A stretch of 64,000 nucleotides of DNA from Bacteroidales bacterium (GTDB lineage Bacteria > Bacteroidota > Bacteroidia > Bacteroidales > VadinHA17), in the NCBI GenBank assembly GCA_003142255.1, contig PLLO01000006.1, positions 275,419 to 339,418 of the forward strand. The letters are read 5' to 3'. The notes below the pieces were generated by a model, which worked only from the letters and a program-made list of their open reading frames with translations, had not been told where the DNA came from and did no database searches. Numbering within the stretch: the stretch's first letter is position 1; each line of letters opens with the position of its first letter. The position numbers and the translations under genes were made by a program. This document shows, in pieces, positions 9,658 to 18,386 of this stretch.

Positions 9658-11107
9658 TCAGGAGTGCATTTAAATTAACAGTAGCGTAAGTGGATGCGCA
9701 GTCTGATATACCATAAGGAATAATCAGATTTCCATTGTGGATAATAGAACCGCAAGAGTAAACGACGTTGGGTACATAACCTTCTCTTTCTTCAGCATTG
9801 GGAGACAATAAAGGTGTCTTTAGCCTGCCAATTTCTTTTTCAGGATTATCAAGTTCATATAATGATGCTCCTAATACATATTCCCTCATAGGTCCTACTC
9901 CGTGCGTTATAACCAGCCAGCCTTCTTCCGTCTCTAAAGGAGAGCCGCAATTTCCAACCTGTACCAGATCCCAGGGGAATTTTGGTTTCTGAATGAGTTT
10001 GGCCTCGCGCCAGATATTTATATTATCTGAACAAGCTATATAATTATTCGCTCCATCAATTCGGCATAACATCGCATATTTACCTTTGATCTTTTTTGGA
10101 AACAATGCCATTCCTTTATTCTGAGCAATTTCACCATGAATGGGTAATGATTTGAAACGATAGAAATTTTTAGTTTCAAGTAATTTTGGTAATATGGTCA
10201 TACCATCATAAGCAGTATAGGTAGCATAATAAGTTACTTCGCCGTCATCTTCTGTGAATTTAACAAAACGTGCATCTTCAATGCCATTTCTTTCAGTTTC
10301 GGAGGTTGGGAAAATAACTCTCTCAGAAATTGCCGAATCAAGTGAAAATTCAAGTTCGTAGTGAGACTTCGCCAGCCACATCATTTGATTAATGATTAAC
10401 TCCTTATTTAATGAAAGTTCATGTGTTTTTCTGGTCTCTTCTACGGCCCTTTTCAAATCGCCATAAGTAAAACTGTCGCCCAATTTTTCTAATACAAAAA
10501 CCGGTGAAATTTTATTATCGAACTCACGCATTTCATCCAGCTTCTTTATAAATGATTTTTTATTATAAATATGCCTTTTTATTCGCTCAGCTTCTGCCAG
10601 CATTCTGCCGACAGGTTCAGTAGTCAAATTACTATTCTTATCAAGAATACCTGAACGAAAAACAATGGACGAAATATGCCCTTCGCCAGTTGCCCTGAAA
10701 CTAAGAATCACTCTTTTATCATCCGGACCTAATTCCGACTGATCGGGATCTTCTACGATGGATGGATTAAAAAAAGCTGCTGATTCTATGGAATATTCCA
10801 TTGTGAAATATGAACCTATAAGCAGCTTCCGTGACTGATTAACCTTGCCTGGTTTAATTTCCAACTCCTCAAACAAATTAGTCAGTTTATTAAAATACGT
10901 TTCAAATATCAGTGAAATATTTCTATGACGTCTGGAATAACCTCTAAGCACCTTGTTTAATGCTGCATCTACCTCACTATCAGGCATAGCCAGCACATTA
11001 AGGATAATATTTTTACTTCTTTCATTGGAAGTATAATGGAAGCGGGCGATTACCCTGCTGGGATCAGGGAGAAATTTAACGCCCTTTCTGATAACGGTGA
11101 CTTGCAT
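9635..11107 (-). CDS. GH130 family glycoside phosphorylase/hydrolase
   Basis: 490 aa. GH130 enzymes act on beta-mannosides, mostly as phosphorylases (beta-1,4- or beta-1,2-mannosides), with some hydrolases. The five-bladed propeller signatures are in the second part: FFNPSIVEDPDQ (near residue 135), FPTSETERNGIEDARFV (near 280; GIEDARF is the family mark), PKFPWDLVQVGNCGSPLETEEGWLVITHGVG and LYELDNPEKEIGR. The first about 120 residues are an N-terminal extension beyond the common 330-350 aa form. No signal peptide, consistent with a cytoplasmic phosphorylase. First gene of the four-gene operon. Whether it uses phosphate or water cannot be decided by eye. Confidence 0.82.
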   Translation of the reverse strand: MQVTVIRKGVKFLPDPSRVIARFHYTSNERSKNIILNVLAMPDSEVDAALNKVLRGYSRRHRNISLIFETYFNKLTNLFEELEIKPGKVNQSRKLLIGSYFTMEYSIESAAFFNPSIVEDPDQSELGPDDKRVILSFRATGEGHISSIVFRSGILDKNSNLTTEPVGRMLAEAERIKRHIYNKKSFIKKLDEMREFDNKISPVFVLEKLGDSFTYGDLKRAVEETRKTHELSLNKELIINQMMWLAKSHYELEFSLDSAISERVIFPTSETERNGIEDARFVKFTEDDGEVTYYATYTAYDGMTILPKLLETKNFYRFKSLPIHGEIAQNKGMALFPKKIKGKYAMLCRIDGANNYIACSDNINIWREAKLIQKPKFPWDLVQVGNCGSPLETEEGWLVITHGVGPMREYVLGASLYELDNPEKEIGRLKTPLLSPNAEEREGYVPNVVYSCGSIIHNGNLIIPYGISDCASTYATVNLNALLNELKNSK

Positions 11108-11305
11108 AGATCTTTTATTTGATTTTAAAATTAATTTATAAATATAATATTTATTCCTTTATTAGATTGCACAGAAACCAGGGGTTAACCAAGTCATGTT
11201 TTCTTCATTATAATCAACATCCTTGAAGCTGAGTATAAAAGATGTTCTGTTCTGGTATATTAATTCTCCCGGGCTTTGCTAATTTTACGGGCATAATCTT
11301 CAGGT

Positions 11306-12235
11306 ATGATTATTCATAAAGGATATGAGAATCTCAATTTTGATTCGCCCGTTGTAACACTGGGTATTTTTGATGGTGTACACAGGGGTCATAGATTTCT
11401 TCTTGACAGACTTGTTTCGCTGGCCGGGGAGACTCATGGAGAATCTGTTGTGATTACTTTTCATCCTCACCCTCGCCTGATACTCGAAAAGGATAGTTCA
11501 GGACTCTTTTTTCTTTCAACTTTTGATGAAAAAATATTACTCCTTGATAAAACCGGGATAGGCCATCTTATAATTATTGAATTTAATCACGAATTCAGTA
11601 TGATGAGAGCATGTGATTTCGTTAGCAAAGTACTCGTTGCTAAAATCGGGACCAGGCATCTTATTGTTGGCCATGACCATCATTTCGGATACAGGGGAGA
11701 AGGTAATTTTGATATGATCAAAGATTGCGCAGAATCCTCAGGAATAATGGTGGAGCAGGTAGGCGGATTTCAATATGATGGAGGAACTGTGAGCTCATCC
11801 ATTATAAGGGAAGAATTGCTGAAGGGCAATCCTGTAAAAGCTAATGAACTGCTTGGTTACTGCTATTCCATTAAAGGCATCGTTATTGAAGGGAAAAAAC
11901 TCGGCAGGAAACTCGGTTTTCCAACTGCCAATATCAGGCCGGTTGACGAGCATAAACTGGTACCTGCCGATGGAGTATATGCAGTCGAAGTTACGGCGGA
12001 CAAGCACAAATATAAAGGTATGCTGAGCATTGGTAGGAATCCGACTGTCAATAAGGGATCAGCAGGGAGATCTGTTGAAGTGAATATTTTTGATTTCGAC
12101 AAGGATATTTACGGCGAAAAGATTGAGATTATCTTCAGATTCCGCCTTCGTGACGAGCAAAAATTCAGCAACGTAAGCCAGCTTTCTAAACAACTGGAAC
12201 TCGATAAAAGAGATGCTTTACAATTGCTCTCCTGA
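11306..12235 (+). CDS. ribF: Bifunctional riboflavin kinase / FAD synthetase
   Basis: Converts riboflavin to FMN and then FAD. 309 aa, normal for the family. The N-terminal FAD synthetase (nucleotidyltransferase) half has TLGIFDGVHRGHRFLL and TFHPHPR; the C-terminal flavokinase half has KLGRKLGFPTANI and PADGVYAVEV. The 198-bp spacer to the divergent GH130 operon (11108-11305) shows no clear promoter or FMN riboswitch. Followed 63 bp later by ahcY. Confidence 0.95.
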   Translation: MIIHKGYENLNFDSPVVTLGIFDGVHRGHRFLLDRLVSLAGETHGESVVITFHPHPRLILEKDSSGLFFLSTFDEKILLLDKTGIGHLIIIEFNHEFSMMRACDFVSKVLVAKIGTRHLIVGHDHHFGYRGEGNFDMIKDCAESSGIMVEQVGGFQYDGGTVSSSIIREELLKGNPVKANELLGYCYSIKGIVIEGKKLGRKLGFPTANIRPVDEHKLVPADGVYAVEVTADKHKYKGMLSIGRNPTVNKGSAGRSVEVNIFDFDKDIYGEKIEIIFRFRLRDEQKFSNVSQLSKQLELDKRDALQLLS

Positions 12236-12256
12236 ACAACCACATCATTTTTTTGT

Positions 12257-12264
12257 TATTTTTG
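12257..12264 (+). promoter_or_regulatory. Candidate -7 box upstream of ahcY
   Basis: TATTTTTG matches the Bacteroidota -7 consensus TAnnTTTG, 34 bases before the ahcY start. The -33 TTTG is not convincing, so the call is moderate. Confidence 0.45.
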
Positions 12265-12298
12265 CAGCCTCTAAACTGATAATAAGCAGGATATAAAT

Positions 12299-13693
12299 AT
12301 GGAATACAAAGTAAAAGACATAGCACTTTCCGATTTCGGAAGGAAGGAAATAGAGATTGCTGAGAAAGAGATGCCGGGACTGTTGTCCATCAGGAAGAAA
12401 TACTCTTCTAAAAAGCCGCTCAAGGGAGCAAGGATAACCGGTTCCCTGCATATGACAATTCAGACTGCGGTATTGATTGAGACTCTTAAAGAGCTTGGCG
12501 CTGATGTAAGGTGGGCAAGCTGCAATATCTTCTCCACTCAGGATCATGCAGCTGCTGCAATCGCAGCGGAAGGGATACCTGTTTTTGCCTGGAAGGGCGA
12601 GACTCTGGAGGAGTACTGGTGGTGTACCGCACAGGCACTCACTTTCCCCGGAGGAAAAGGGCCGAACCTTATTGTTGATGATGGCGGCGACGCTTCACTG
12701 CTGGTTCACCTGGGATTTAAGGCAGAAAATGATCCTTCATTTCTCGATAAGAAACCTGAATCGAGGGAGGAAGGGATTATATTTTCAACAATAAAAGATC
12801 TTCTTGCAAGCGAGCCAGGCAAATGGCACCGGATTGTCAAGGAGCTTAAGGGGATTTCAGAAGAGACCACCACTGGCGTTCACAGGCTCTACCAGATGCT
12901 TGAGAACAAGGAACTCCTGGTTCCCGCTATCAACGTCAACGATTCTGTGACTAAGTCTAAATTTGATAACCTTTACGGTTGCCGCGAATCGCTGGCTGAC
13001 GGAATAAAGAGGGCAACCGACGTTATGATAGCCGGTAAAGTGGTTGTAGTCTGCGGATATGGTGATGTTGGCAAAGGCTGTTCCAAGTCAATGAGAGCTT
13101 ATGGAGCAAGGGTAATTGTCACCGAAATTGACCCGATCTGCGCCCTGCAGGCTTCTATGGAAGGCTTTGAAGTAAAAAGGGTTGAAGATTCCCTTGATGA
13201 AGGGAACATTTTTGTCACTGCCACAGGCAACCGCGATATAATAACCCTCAATATGATGAAGAGGATGAAGGATCAGGCTATCGTTTGCAATATCGGCCAC
13301 TTTGACAACGAGATTCAGATCGATGACCTTAATGCTCTGAAAGGTGTCAAAAAAATCAATATTAAGCCTCAGGTCGACAAGTATGTATTCCCTGACGGTC
13401 ATGCAATCTTTATTCTTGCCGAGGGAAGGCTCGTAAACCTTGGATGCGCAACAGGTCATCCTTCTTTTGTAATGAGCAATTCCTTCAGCAACCAGACTCT
13501 TGCGCAAATGGATCTGTGGGAAAATAATTACGAGATCGGGGTTTACAGGCTTCCGAAATATCTTGACGAAGAGGTTGCAAGGCTGCATCTCGATCAGCTA
13601 GGAGTTAAGCTTACAACTCTTACAAAAGAACAGTCTGATTATATAGGAGTAAAACCTTCAGGGCCCTACAAGCCTGATCATTACAGGTACTAG
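12299..13693 (+). CDS. ahcY: Adenosylhomocysteinase (SAH hydrolase)
   Basis: Hydrolyses S-adenosylhomocysteine to adenosine and homocysteine, recycling the product of methylation. 464 aa. Substrate domain with [15 protein letters not shown] and [18 protein letters not shown] domain with [21 protein letters not shown] (about residues 250-270), and the conserved C-terminal end KPDHYRY that reaches into the partner subunit. Its stop codon overlaps by 4 bases that of the convergent lipoprotein gene (CTAG). Confidence 0.97.
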   Translation: MEYKVKDIALSDFGRKEIEIAEKEMPGLLSIRKKYSSKKPLKGARITGSLHMTIQTAVLIETLKELGADVRWASCNIFSTQDHAAAAIAAEGIPVFAWKGETLEEYWWCTAQALTFPGGKGPNLIVDDGGDASLLVHLGFKAENDPSFLDKKPESREEGIIFSTIKDLLASEPGKWHRIVKELKGISEETTTGVHRLYQMLENKELLVPAINVNDSVTKSKFDNLYGCRESLADGIKRATDVMIAGKVVVVCGYGDVGKGCSKSMRAYGARVIVTEIDPICALQASMEGFEVKRVEDSLDEGNIFVTATGNRDIITLNMMKRMKDQAIVCNIGHFDNEIQIDDLNALKGVKKINIKPQVDKYVFPDGHAIFILAEGRLVNLGCATGHPSFVMSNSFSNQTLAQMDLWENNYEIGVYRLPKYLDEEVARLHLDQLGVKLTTLTKEQSDYIGVKPSGPYKPDHYRY

Positions 13694-14169
13694 TGGTTCC
13701 AGACCCTTACATATCTTCCATCAAAACTGGTCTTATAGTTTTTAAGAGGGTACCGGCCAGGGCCTGAGATAGGTTGTCCGTATGCAGATAAGGCATAGTA
13801 AGTGCTGCAGACAGGACAGACAGCATTGATGAAGTCGACATTAACCCTGACGGTCTTGTTTTTAACAACGTAATCATAGGGACAAGTACGGTCGTATGCA
13901 TTAAATTCTTCTTCAGAAGTCCTGTAAACAATTATTCCGCTGCTGTCAAACCCTGCTGAAGCATATCCCCCGTTATTTGTTAAATAATTAACAATCACCG
14001 AGTTGGTCGGCGATAACAGATCCCTGAATAGGATGTCATAAGAAATATCCATTGTAAATTCGACATAAACGTTGGGAATGACATCATTTTTATTGTTTTC
14101 ACATGATGCCGGGAGCAGTAAAAATGCAAGCGAAATAAAAAAATATTTTATTTTTGATCCTGCAGCCAT
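13690..14169 (-). CDS. Lipoprotein with degenerate Rieske-like fold
   Basis: 159 aa. Signal peptide with lipobox ending LPASC (Cys23), so probably a lipid-anchored envelope protein. The C-terminal half is patterned like a Rieske [2Fe-2S] domain: a first box TCPYD (Cys96, where Rieske proteins have C-x-H), a second box CPVCSTYY (Cys118/Cys121, where they have C-x-x-H), and the following [21 protein letters not shown], which matches the usual GPA.RPL..Y strand. The first His is Tyr98 and the second is Cys121, so a normal Rieske cluster is unlikely. Such proteins are common in Bacteroidota and uncharacterised. Convergent with ahcY. Confidence 0.7.
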   Translation of the reverse strand: MAAGSKIKYFFISLAFLLLPASCENNKNDVIPNVYVEFTMDISYDILFRDLLSPTNSVIVNYLTNNGGYASAGFDSSGIIVYRTSEEEFNAYDRTCPYDYVVKNKTVRVNVDFINAVCPVCSTYYALSAYGQPISGPGRYPLKNYKTSFDGRYVRVWNH

Positions 14170-14252
14170 CTGGAGATTAATGATTTTACAAAATTAACAT
14201 TACCTTCGGATATGCAACGGAGCTTTTTAATGATTATTGTAATTGACATAAT

Positions 14253-14645
14253 ATGAATAATTTGCCATTTAAAAGATTAATTATCTCCTTACTGATACTC
14301 GCACTTGCAGTACCTGTAGGCCAGGCCCGGTCTTTTGACCGGCTTTCTGCGCCAAGGCAGCAGAAAACTTCCTCCAAGGGTCCGCTGAAGCATAAGAAGA
14401 CAGTTAAGGTCAAGGGTCCGCGGGCAGCAGAAAAATCAAAGAAGGACCAGGTGGCAAAGCAGAGCAAGCTTAAGAAAGATTATGGAAAATATGTAAAGGA
14501 GAATCAGAAGAGGTCAATTGATATTCAATCCCCGGAGGTCAAAGACCGAATGAAGCAAAATATAAAGAATGCTGACGCCAGTTACAAGACAAAGCATAAG
14601 AATTCAGCTACCCGTACAAGGAGAGCCGGGAAAAAGTACAGGTAG
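14253..14645 (+). CDS. Small secreted, very basic hypothetical protein
   Basis: 130 aa. A clear signal peptide (hydrophobic LIISLLILALAVPVGQA, cleavage after about residue 25) is followed by about 100 residues very rich in Lys/Arg/Ser/Ala, low in hydrophobics and ending GKKYR. It is likely exported and unfolded or nucleic-acid/polyanion binding; no domain recognised. The start ATG at 14253 follows an AT-rich leader. It lies between the divergent lipoprotein and greA. Confidence 0.6.
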   Translation: MNNLPFKRLIISLLILALAVPVGQARSFDRLSAPRQQKTSSKGPLKHKKTVKVKGPRAAEKSKKDQVAKQSKLKKDYGKYVKENQKRSIDIQSPEVKDRMKQNIKNADASYKTKHKNSATRTRRAGKKYR

Positions 14646-14696
14646 CGGTTTTTACATTTGCCCATTTGTAAATCACTTATTTACAGGATTTATTTT

Positions 14697-14728
14697 TTTG
14701 TAATTAATTAAATTATTTTGTATATTTG
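14697..14728 (+). promoter_or_regulatory. greA promoter (-33 TTTG, -7 TATATTTG)
   Basis: TTTG at 14697-14700, 20-bp spacer, TATATTTG at 14721-14728: a full match to the Bacteroidota sigma-ABfr consensus. Expected start of transcription is near 14735, directly at the hairpin described next. Confidence 0.75.
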
Positions 14729-14734
14729 TCTTAC

Positions 14735-14772
14735 GAAGAGTTCCGGAAAACCGGAATTCTTCCTTTTTTTTA
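14735..14772 (+). terminator. Terminator-like hairpin in the greA leader
   Basis: A 12-bp stem (14735-14746 with 14751-14762, one G-U pair), AAAA loop, then C and a run of T. It has full intrinsic-terminator form but lies between the greA promoter and its start codon (14789). It may end transcripts of the gene upstream, and/or act as an attenuator that releases a tiny leader RNA. Confidence 0.7.
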
Positions 14773-14788
14773 AATATAACAGAGCAAA

Positions 14789-15262
14789 ATGTCAGAGGTT
14801 TTATATGTAACGGAAGTAGGTCTTCAGAAGCTGAAAGAAGAACTTGATCAGTTAAGAACTGTTGAGCGACCTGCGATATCGAAGTTAATAGCTGAAGCCA
14901 GGGACAAGGGCGATCTGTCTGAAAACGCAGAGTATGCCGCCGCAAAAGAAGCCCAGGGGATGCTTGAGATGAAGATCTCGAAACTCGATGATATTATCGC
15001 CCGGTCGCGGATAATTGATGGATCGAAGATTGATACCACAACGGTCAGGATACTTAATAAAGTAAAGATCAGGAATAAGGTAAACAATACCATTATGGAA
15101 TATCAGCTTGTACCTGAGAGTGAAGCAAATCTGAAAATCGGGAAATTAGCTATAAGCTCACCAATTGCCCAGGGGCTCATTGGGAAAAAAGTCGGCCAGA
15201 TTGTCCAGGTGAAGGTTCCTTCAGGGATTATTCCCTTTGAGATTATTGCTATCTCAGTATGA
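14789..15262 (+). CDS. greA: Transcription elongation factor GreA
   Basis: Rescues backtracked RNA polymerase by stimulating transcript cleavage. 157 aa, standard. The N-terminal coiled coil (residues about 8-75) includes EARDKGDLSENAEYAAAKE, the conserved tip with the acidic catalytic pair; the C-terminal FKBP-like domain has SPIAQGLIGKKVGQIVQV. It starts the run greA - HIT - comF on the + strand (24-bp gap to the HIT gene). Confidence 0.96.
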   Translation: MSEVLYVTEVGLQKLKEELDQLRTVERPAISKLIAEARDKGDLSENAEYAAAKEAQGMLEMKISKLDDIIARSRIIDGSKIDTTTVRILNKVKIRNKVNNTIMEYQLVPESEANLKIGKLAISSPIAQGLIGKKVGQIVQVKVPSGIIPFEIIAISV

Positions 15263-15286
15263 TTATTAAATCGTAATCAGATCATT

Positions 15287-15685
15287 ATGGCATCACTTTT
15301 CACAAGAATCATTAAAGGAGAGATACCTTGTTATAAAGTTGCTGAGGATGACAGGTATTTTGCATTTCTCGATATCAATCCGTTAAAGAAGGGACATACC
15401 CTTGTTGTTCCGAAACAGGAAACCGATTATATATTTGACCTGAGTGACGAATCGCTTGCCGGTCTGATCCTGTTTTCAAAGAAGGTGGCAAAAGGGATCA
15501 AAAGCGCTTACCCCTGCAACAGGGTAGGGGTCGCAGTGATTGGACTGGAAATCTCTCATGCTCATATTCATCTGGTCCCGATGGATTCGATGGGAGACAT
15601 GAATTTTAAAAATAAGAAGCTCAAATTCACTCCTGAAGAGTTTAAGAAAATCGCAAAAAACATCAGCGAAAAAGTCATACTGTAA
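15287..15685 (+). CDS. HIT family nucleotide-binding protein
   Basis: 132 aa histidine-triad hydrolase (purine nucleoside phosphoramidate or dinucleotide hydrolase). FTRIIKGEIPCYKVAED start, DINPLKKGHTLVVPK in the middle, and the triad SHAHIHLVPM near residue 90 with the catalytic His. Directly after greA, a pairing frequent in Bacteroidota. Confidence 0.93.
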   Translation: MASLFTRIIKGEIPCYKVAEDDRYFAFLDINPLKKGHTLVVPKQETDYIFDLSDESLAGLILFSKKVAKGIKSAYPCNRVGVAVIGLEISHAHIHLVPMDSMGDMNFKNKKLKFTPEEFKKIAKNISEKVIL

Positions 15686-15721
15686 TTATTATTATCTTTA
15701 TTGGATAATTCTGCTCGCTGC

Positions 15722-16423
15722 ATGAGTTATCTGTATGATTTATGGGATGATCTGCTGAGTATTCTGTTTCCGCGGCTTTGTTATGCATGCGGCAATCAGC
15801 TGTTGAGAAATGAGTTTCTGATATGCACGGAATGCCATGTGCTGATACCGCAGACAAATTATCATCTTGAAGACGATAATCCGGTTGCACGGCTTTTCTG
15901 GGGAAGGTGCAGGATAGAAAAAGCTGCTGCCTTCTCATTCTACAACAAGGACAGCCGCATACGAAAGCTGATCCATAATCTGAAGTATAAGGGAATAACG
16001 GAGATAGGATTCGAGCTGGGGAAGATCTATGGGGAGTCATTAATCAGATCAGATTTTCTGACCGGAATTGATGTTATTATTCCGGTTCCCCTTCATCAGT
16101 CTAAAAAAAGAGCCAGAGGTTTTAATCAGAGCGAAATCATCTCTGACGGGATATCTTCAGCAACCGGCATCATGGTTAACCGCGATTCACTTCAGCGGAT
16201 AACAGTCTCTGAAACACAGACAAGGCGGTCAAGGTTTGATAGATGGATAAATGTTGAAGGTATATTCTGTGTTAAAGATGCTTCGCTCCTGGAAGGGAAG
16301 CATATCTTGCTTATTGATGATGTAATTACAACCGGTTCGACCCTCGAATCTTGCGCAAATGAGCTTCTTAAGGTTGAGGGGGTGAAGGTTAGTGTTGCAG
16401 CACTGGCTATGGCTGTAGTATAA
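15722..16423 (+). CDS. ComF family phosphoribosyltransferase-like protein
   Basis: 233 aa from ATG 15722. A TTG seven codons upstream (15701) is possible, but the ATG gives the normal family start. N-terminal four-Cys zinc knuckle (CYACGN then CTECH), PRTase domain with VIPVPLHQSKKRARGFNQSE and the PRPP loop LLIDDVITTGSTL. Homologues take part in DNA uptake or are of unknown role; in non-competent Bacteroidota the function is not known. Converges with ruvC. Confidence 0.9.
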   Translation: MSYLYDLWDDLLSILFPRLCYACGNQLLRNEFLICTECHVLIPQTNYHLEDDNPVARLFWGRCRIEKAAAFSFYNKDSRIRKLIHNLKYKGITEIGFELGKIYGESLIRSDFLTGIDVIIPVPLHQSKKRARGFNQSEIISDGISSATGIMVNRDSLQRITVSETQTRRSRFDRWINVEGIFCVKDASLLEGKHILLIDDVITTGSTLESCANELLKVEGVKVSVAALAMAVV

Positions 16424-16431
16424 GCCGAAGA

Positions 16432-16992
16432 CTATTTTACCCTGCCGGGATTCTTCTTCATGAAATCTTTCCAGCCAGTAAAAGCCTTTTCATGTACCGG
16501 ATTATTCGTCTGGTAAAAGTGGCAAAGGGCAGCAGCCAGACCATCAGTTGCATCGAGCTTGATCTTTATCTCCTTGAATTTTAAAATGCTCATCAGCATA
16601 GCCGCGACTTGTTCTTTTGATGCGGCCCCCTGACCTGTTATGGACATTTTTATTTTCCGCGGTGCATATTCAAATATAGGCATGGAACGCGACAAGGCCG
16701 CTGCAATTGCAGTACCCTGTGCCCTCCCCAGCTTCAGCATTGACTGGACATTTTTCCCATAAAAGGGTGCTTCAATTGCCAGTTCATCGGGGTGGTATTC
16801 ATCAATTATCTCTGTTATCCTGTCAAATATTTTCTTTAGTTTTAAGTAGTGGTCACCCGATTTTGAAAGATCGATTATGCCCATGGCAACAAGTTCAGGG
16901 TTACTGCCGGAGATCTTGATTACTCCATAACCGGTTACATTTGTACCAGGGTCAATTCCCAGAATGATTCTCTCTTTTGGTTTTCCCTTCAA
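16432..16992 (-). CDS. ruvC: Holliday junction resolvase RuvC
   Basis: Endonuclease that resolves four-way junctions with RuvAB. 186 aa. The first catalytic Asp is in [14 protein letters not shown] (residues about 10-23); the second acidic site is [13 protein letters not shown]; later [16 protein letters not shown] and the C-terminal Asp in [14 protein letters not shown]. The only usable start is TTG: a stop codon lies two codons upstream, and no ATG precedes the first catalytic strand. Confidence 0.95.
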   Translation of the reverse strand: MKGKPKERIILGIDPGTNVTGYGVIKISGSNPELVAMGIIDLSKSGDHYLKLKKIFDRITEIIDEYHPDELAIEAPFYGKNVQSMLKLGRAQGTAIAAALSRSMPIFEYAPRKIKMSITGQGAASKEQVAAMLMSILKFKEIKIKLDATDGLAAALCHFYQTNNPVHEKAFTGWKDFMKKNPGRVK

Positions 16993-17014
16993 CTTTCAGA
17001 ATTAAAGCAAGTTA

Positions 17015-18340
17015 TTACTTTTCAACTACGAAAGTGTTGTTCATCCAGGCAGGTTTTTCTCCGTACTTGACAGAACGACTGAATTTTTCTTCGCCTTTGC
17101 CTGAAGAGAATGCTCCCGTTTCAAGATAAAGAATCGCTTCTTTCAGGCATTTTTCGTTTTTATCACTGAAATCGCGGGTGATATCATCGGTCGCGATCTT
17201 ATCCGGCACAATGCCGTTAAAATATTCGCCCTGATCTGCAGAATTTACCAGCTTAAAAGTAATAGGCCAGAACCAATACTTCTGACCGCATGGCCAGCCA
17301 TTCATCCCGACTGGTTTTCCATCGGTGGTATCACCGACACTTACGACTGTTATATGAGGTTTAAGCCCGTTCATGACCGCTTCACTTGCTGAGGCTGTGA
17401 GACGGGTGGTGATCACAACGACCTCCGGGAGTGACAACAGATTGCTTGAATTAATTCTATCAGTATAAAAAGGATAGGTCGAATTAGCTGCCTGCATTTT
17501 ATTGTTATATGACATTTTAGCGAATGTTGTTGATGCCAGGCTGGATCCTGCAAGATAATAGGCAAGCTCCTGCGCAATATATAGATACCCGCCTCCATTA
17601 TATCTTAAGTCGAGTATGAATTTTGTAACATTTTGTGCTTTAAAATAGGCGAATGCCGTTTTTAGTTCGTCTTCAGACGGCTCGATGAACGATTCGAATA
17701 CTAAATGTCCTGCTATTGCTCCTGTTTTAAGATGAAGGGTATCATAAACCAATACCGAGTTGATTGTAAAGGTCGATTTTGCAGAAGTGATTGTAGTATC
17801 CTTTCCATTGGGTTTCCGGAACAGGATCGTATTTGAATAGCCTGCAGTGGACGGACCCCAGGCATTGTTATATGCGGTTGTATTTTTAGCAATAATTAAT
17901 GGTGCAATAGCCACTCCACCCACTGTTTTTACGATCCAGCCGCGCCTGACCCCGCTTGCATACAACGGAGAGTTGTTATAAATCATGGCTATTCGCGCAA
18001 GAGAATCAGTATCGAGACCTACCCTTATACCATGCCCAACAAAGGTACCGTTCATCTCGGCGTTAAACTCATCATAGTCTGCAACAAAGCTCCACTTGTC
18101 AAGCGGCTGATACCTCATGGCTTCAAGCAGTTTGTAAGGATCCGAATAGTTTTTCTTTATGTCTGTTGTGATGGAGGTAACTGATGGCATATTGTACCAG
18201 TAGTACCACTGTTTCATTATTAAAAACAATGTATCCCTTGCCTCTGCTGCCGTAACCGTGGTATTGACAATGGGCTCTGTCTTTTTACATGACCCTGCTA
18301 TCAGCATCATGAAAACGAAGAAAATAATAAGCTTTTTCAT
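17015..18340 (-). CDS. S41 family C-terminal processing peptidase-like lipoprotein
   Basis: 441 aa. Lipobox IAGSC (Cys18). An N-terminal helical region (ARDTLFLIMKQWYYWYN) is followed by a PDZ-like part around residues 105-180 (GHGIRVGLDTDS, ASGVRRGWIVKTVGG) and the S41 core: LVFESF, ILDLRYNGGGYLYIAQELA, and the catalytic Ser in TASASEAVMNGL with DGKPVGMNG after it. It is of the Bacteroidota type that digests peptides at the cell surface or periplasm; the substrate is unknown. Upstream of ruvC on the same strand, 22-bp gap. Confidence 0.85.
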   Translation of the reverse strand: MKKLIIFFVFMMLIAGSCKKTEPIVNTTVTAAEARDTLFLIMKQWYYWYNMPSVTSITTDIKKNYSDPYKLLEAMRYQPLDKWSFVADYDEFNAEMNGTFVGHGIRVGLDTDSLARIAMIYNNSPLYASGVRRGWIVKTVGGVAIAPLIIAKNTTAYNNAWGPSTAGYSNTILFRKPNGKDTTITSAKSTFTINSVLVYDTLHLKTGAIAGHLVFESFIEPSEDELKTAFAYFKAQNVTKFILDLRYNGGGYLYIAQELAYYLAGSSLASTTFAKMSYNNKMQAANSTYPFYTDRINSSNLLSLPEVVVITTRLTASASEAVMNGLKPHITVVSVGDTTDGKPVGMNGWPCGQKYWFWPITFKLVNSADQGEYFNGIVPDKIATDDITRDFSDKNEKCLKEAILYLETGAFSSGKGEEKFSRSVKYGEKPAWMNNTFVVEK

Positions 18341-18386
18341 AACCAGTTCAAATTAAACTATAATAAACAATCTCAAAGATAATAAT

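Noticed and set aside
11108-11305. FMN riboswitch before ribF
   Set aside because: No conserved FMN aptamer segments could be recognised in the 198-bp spacer.
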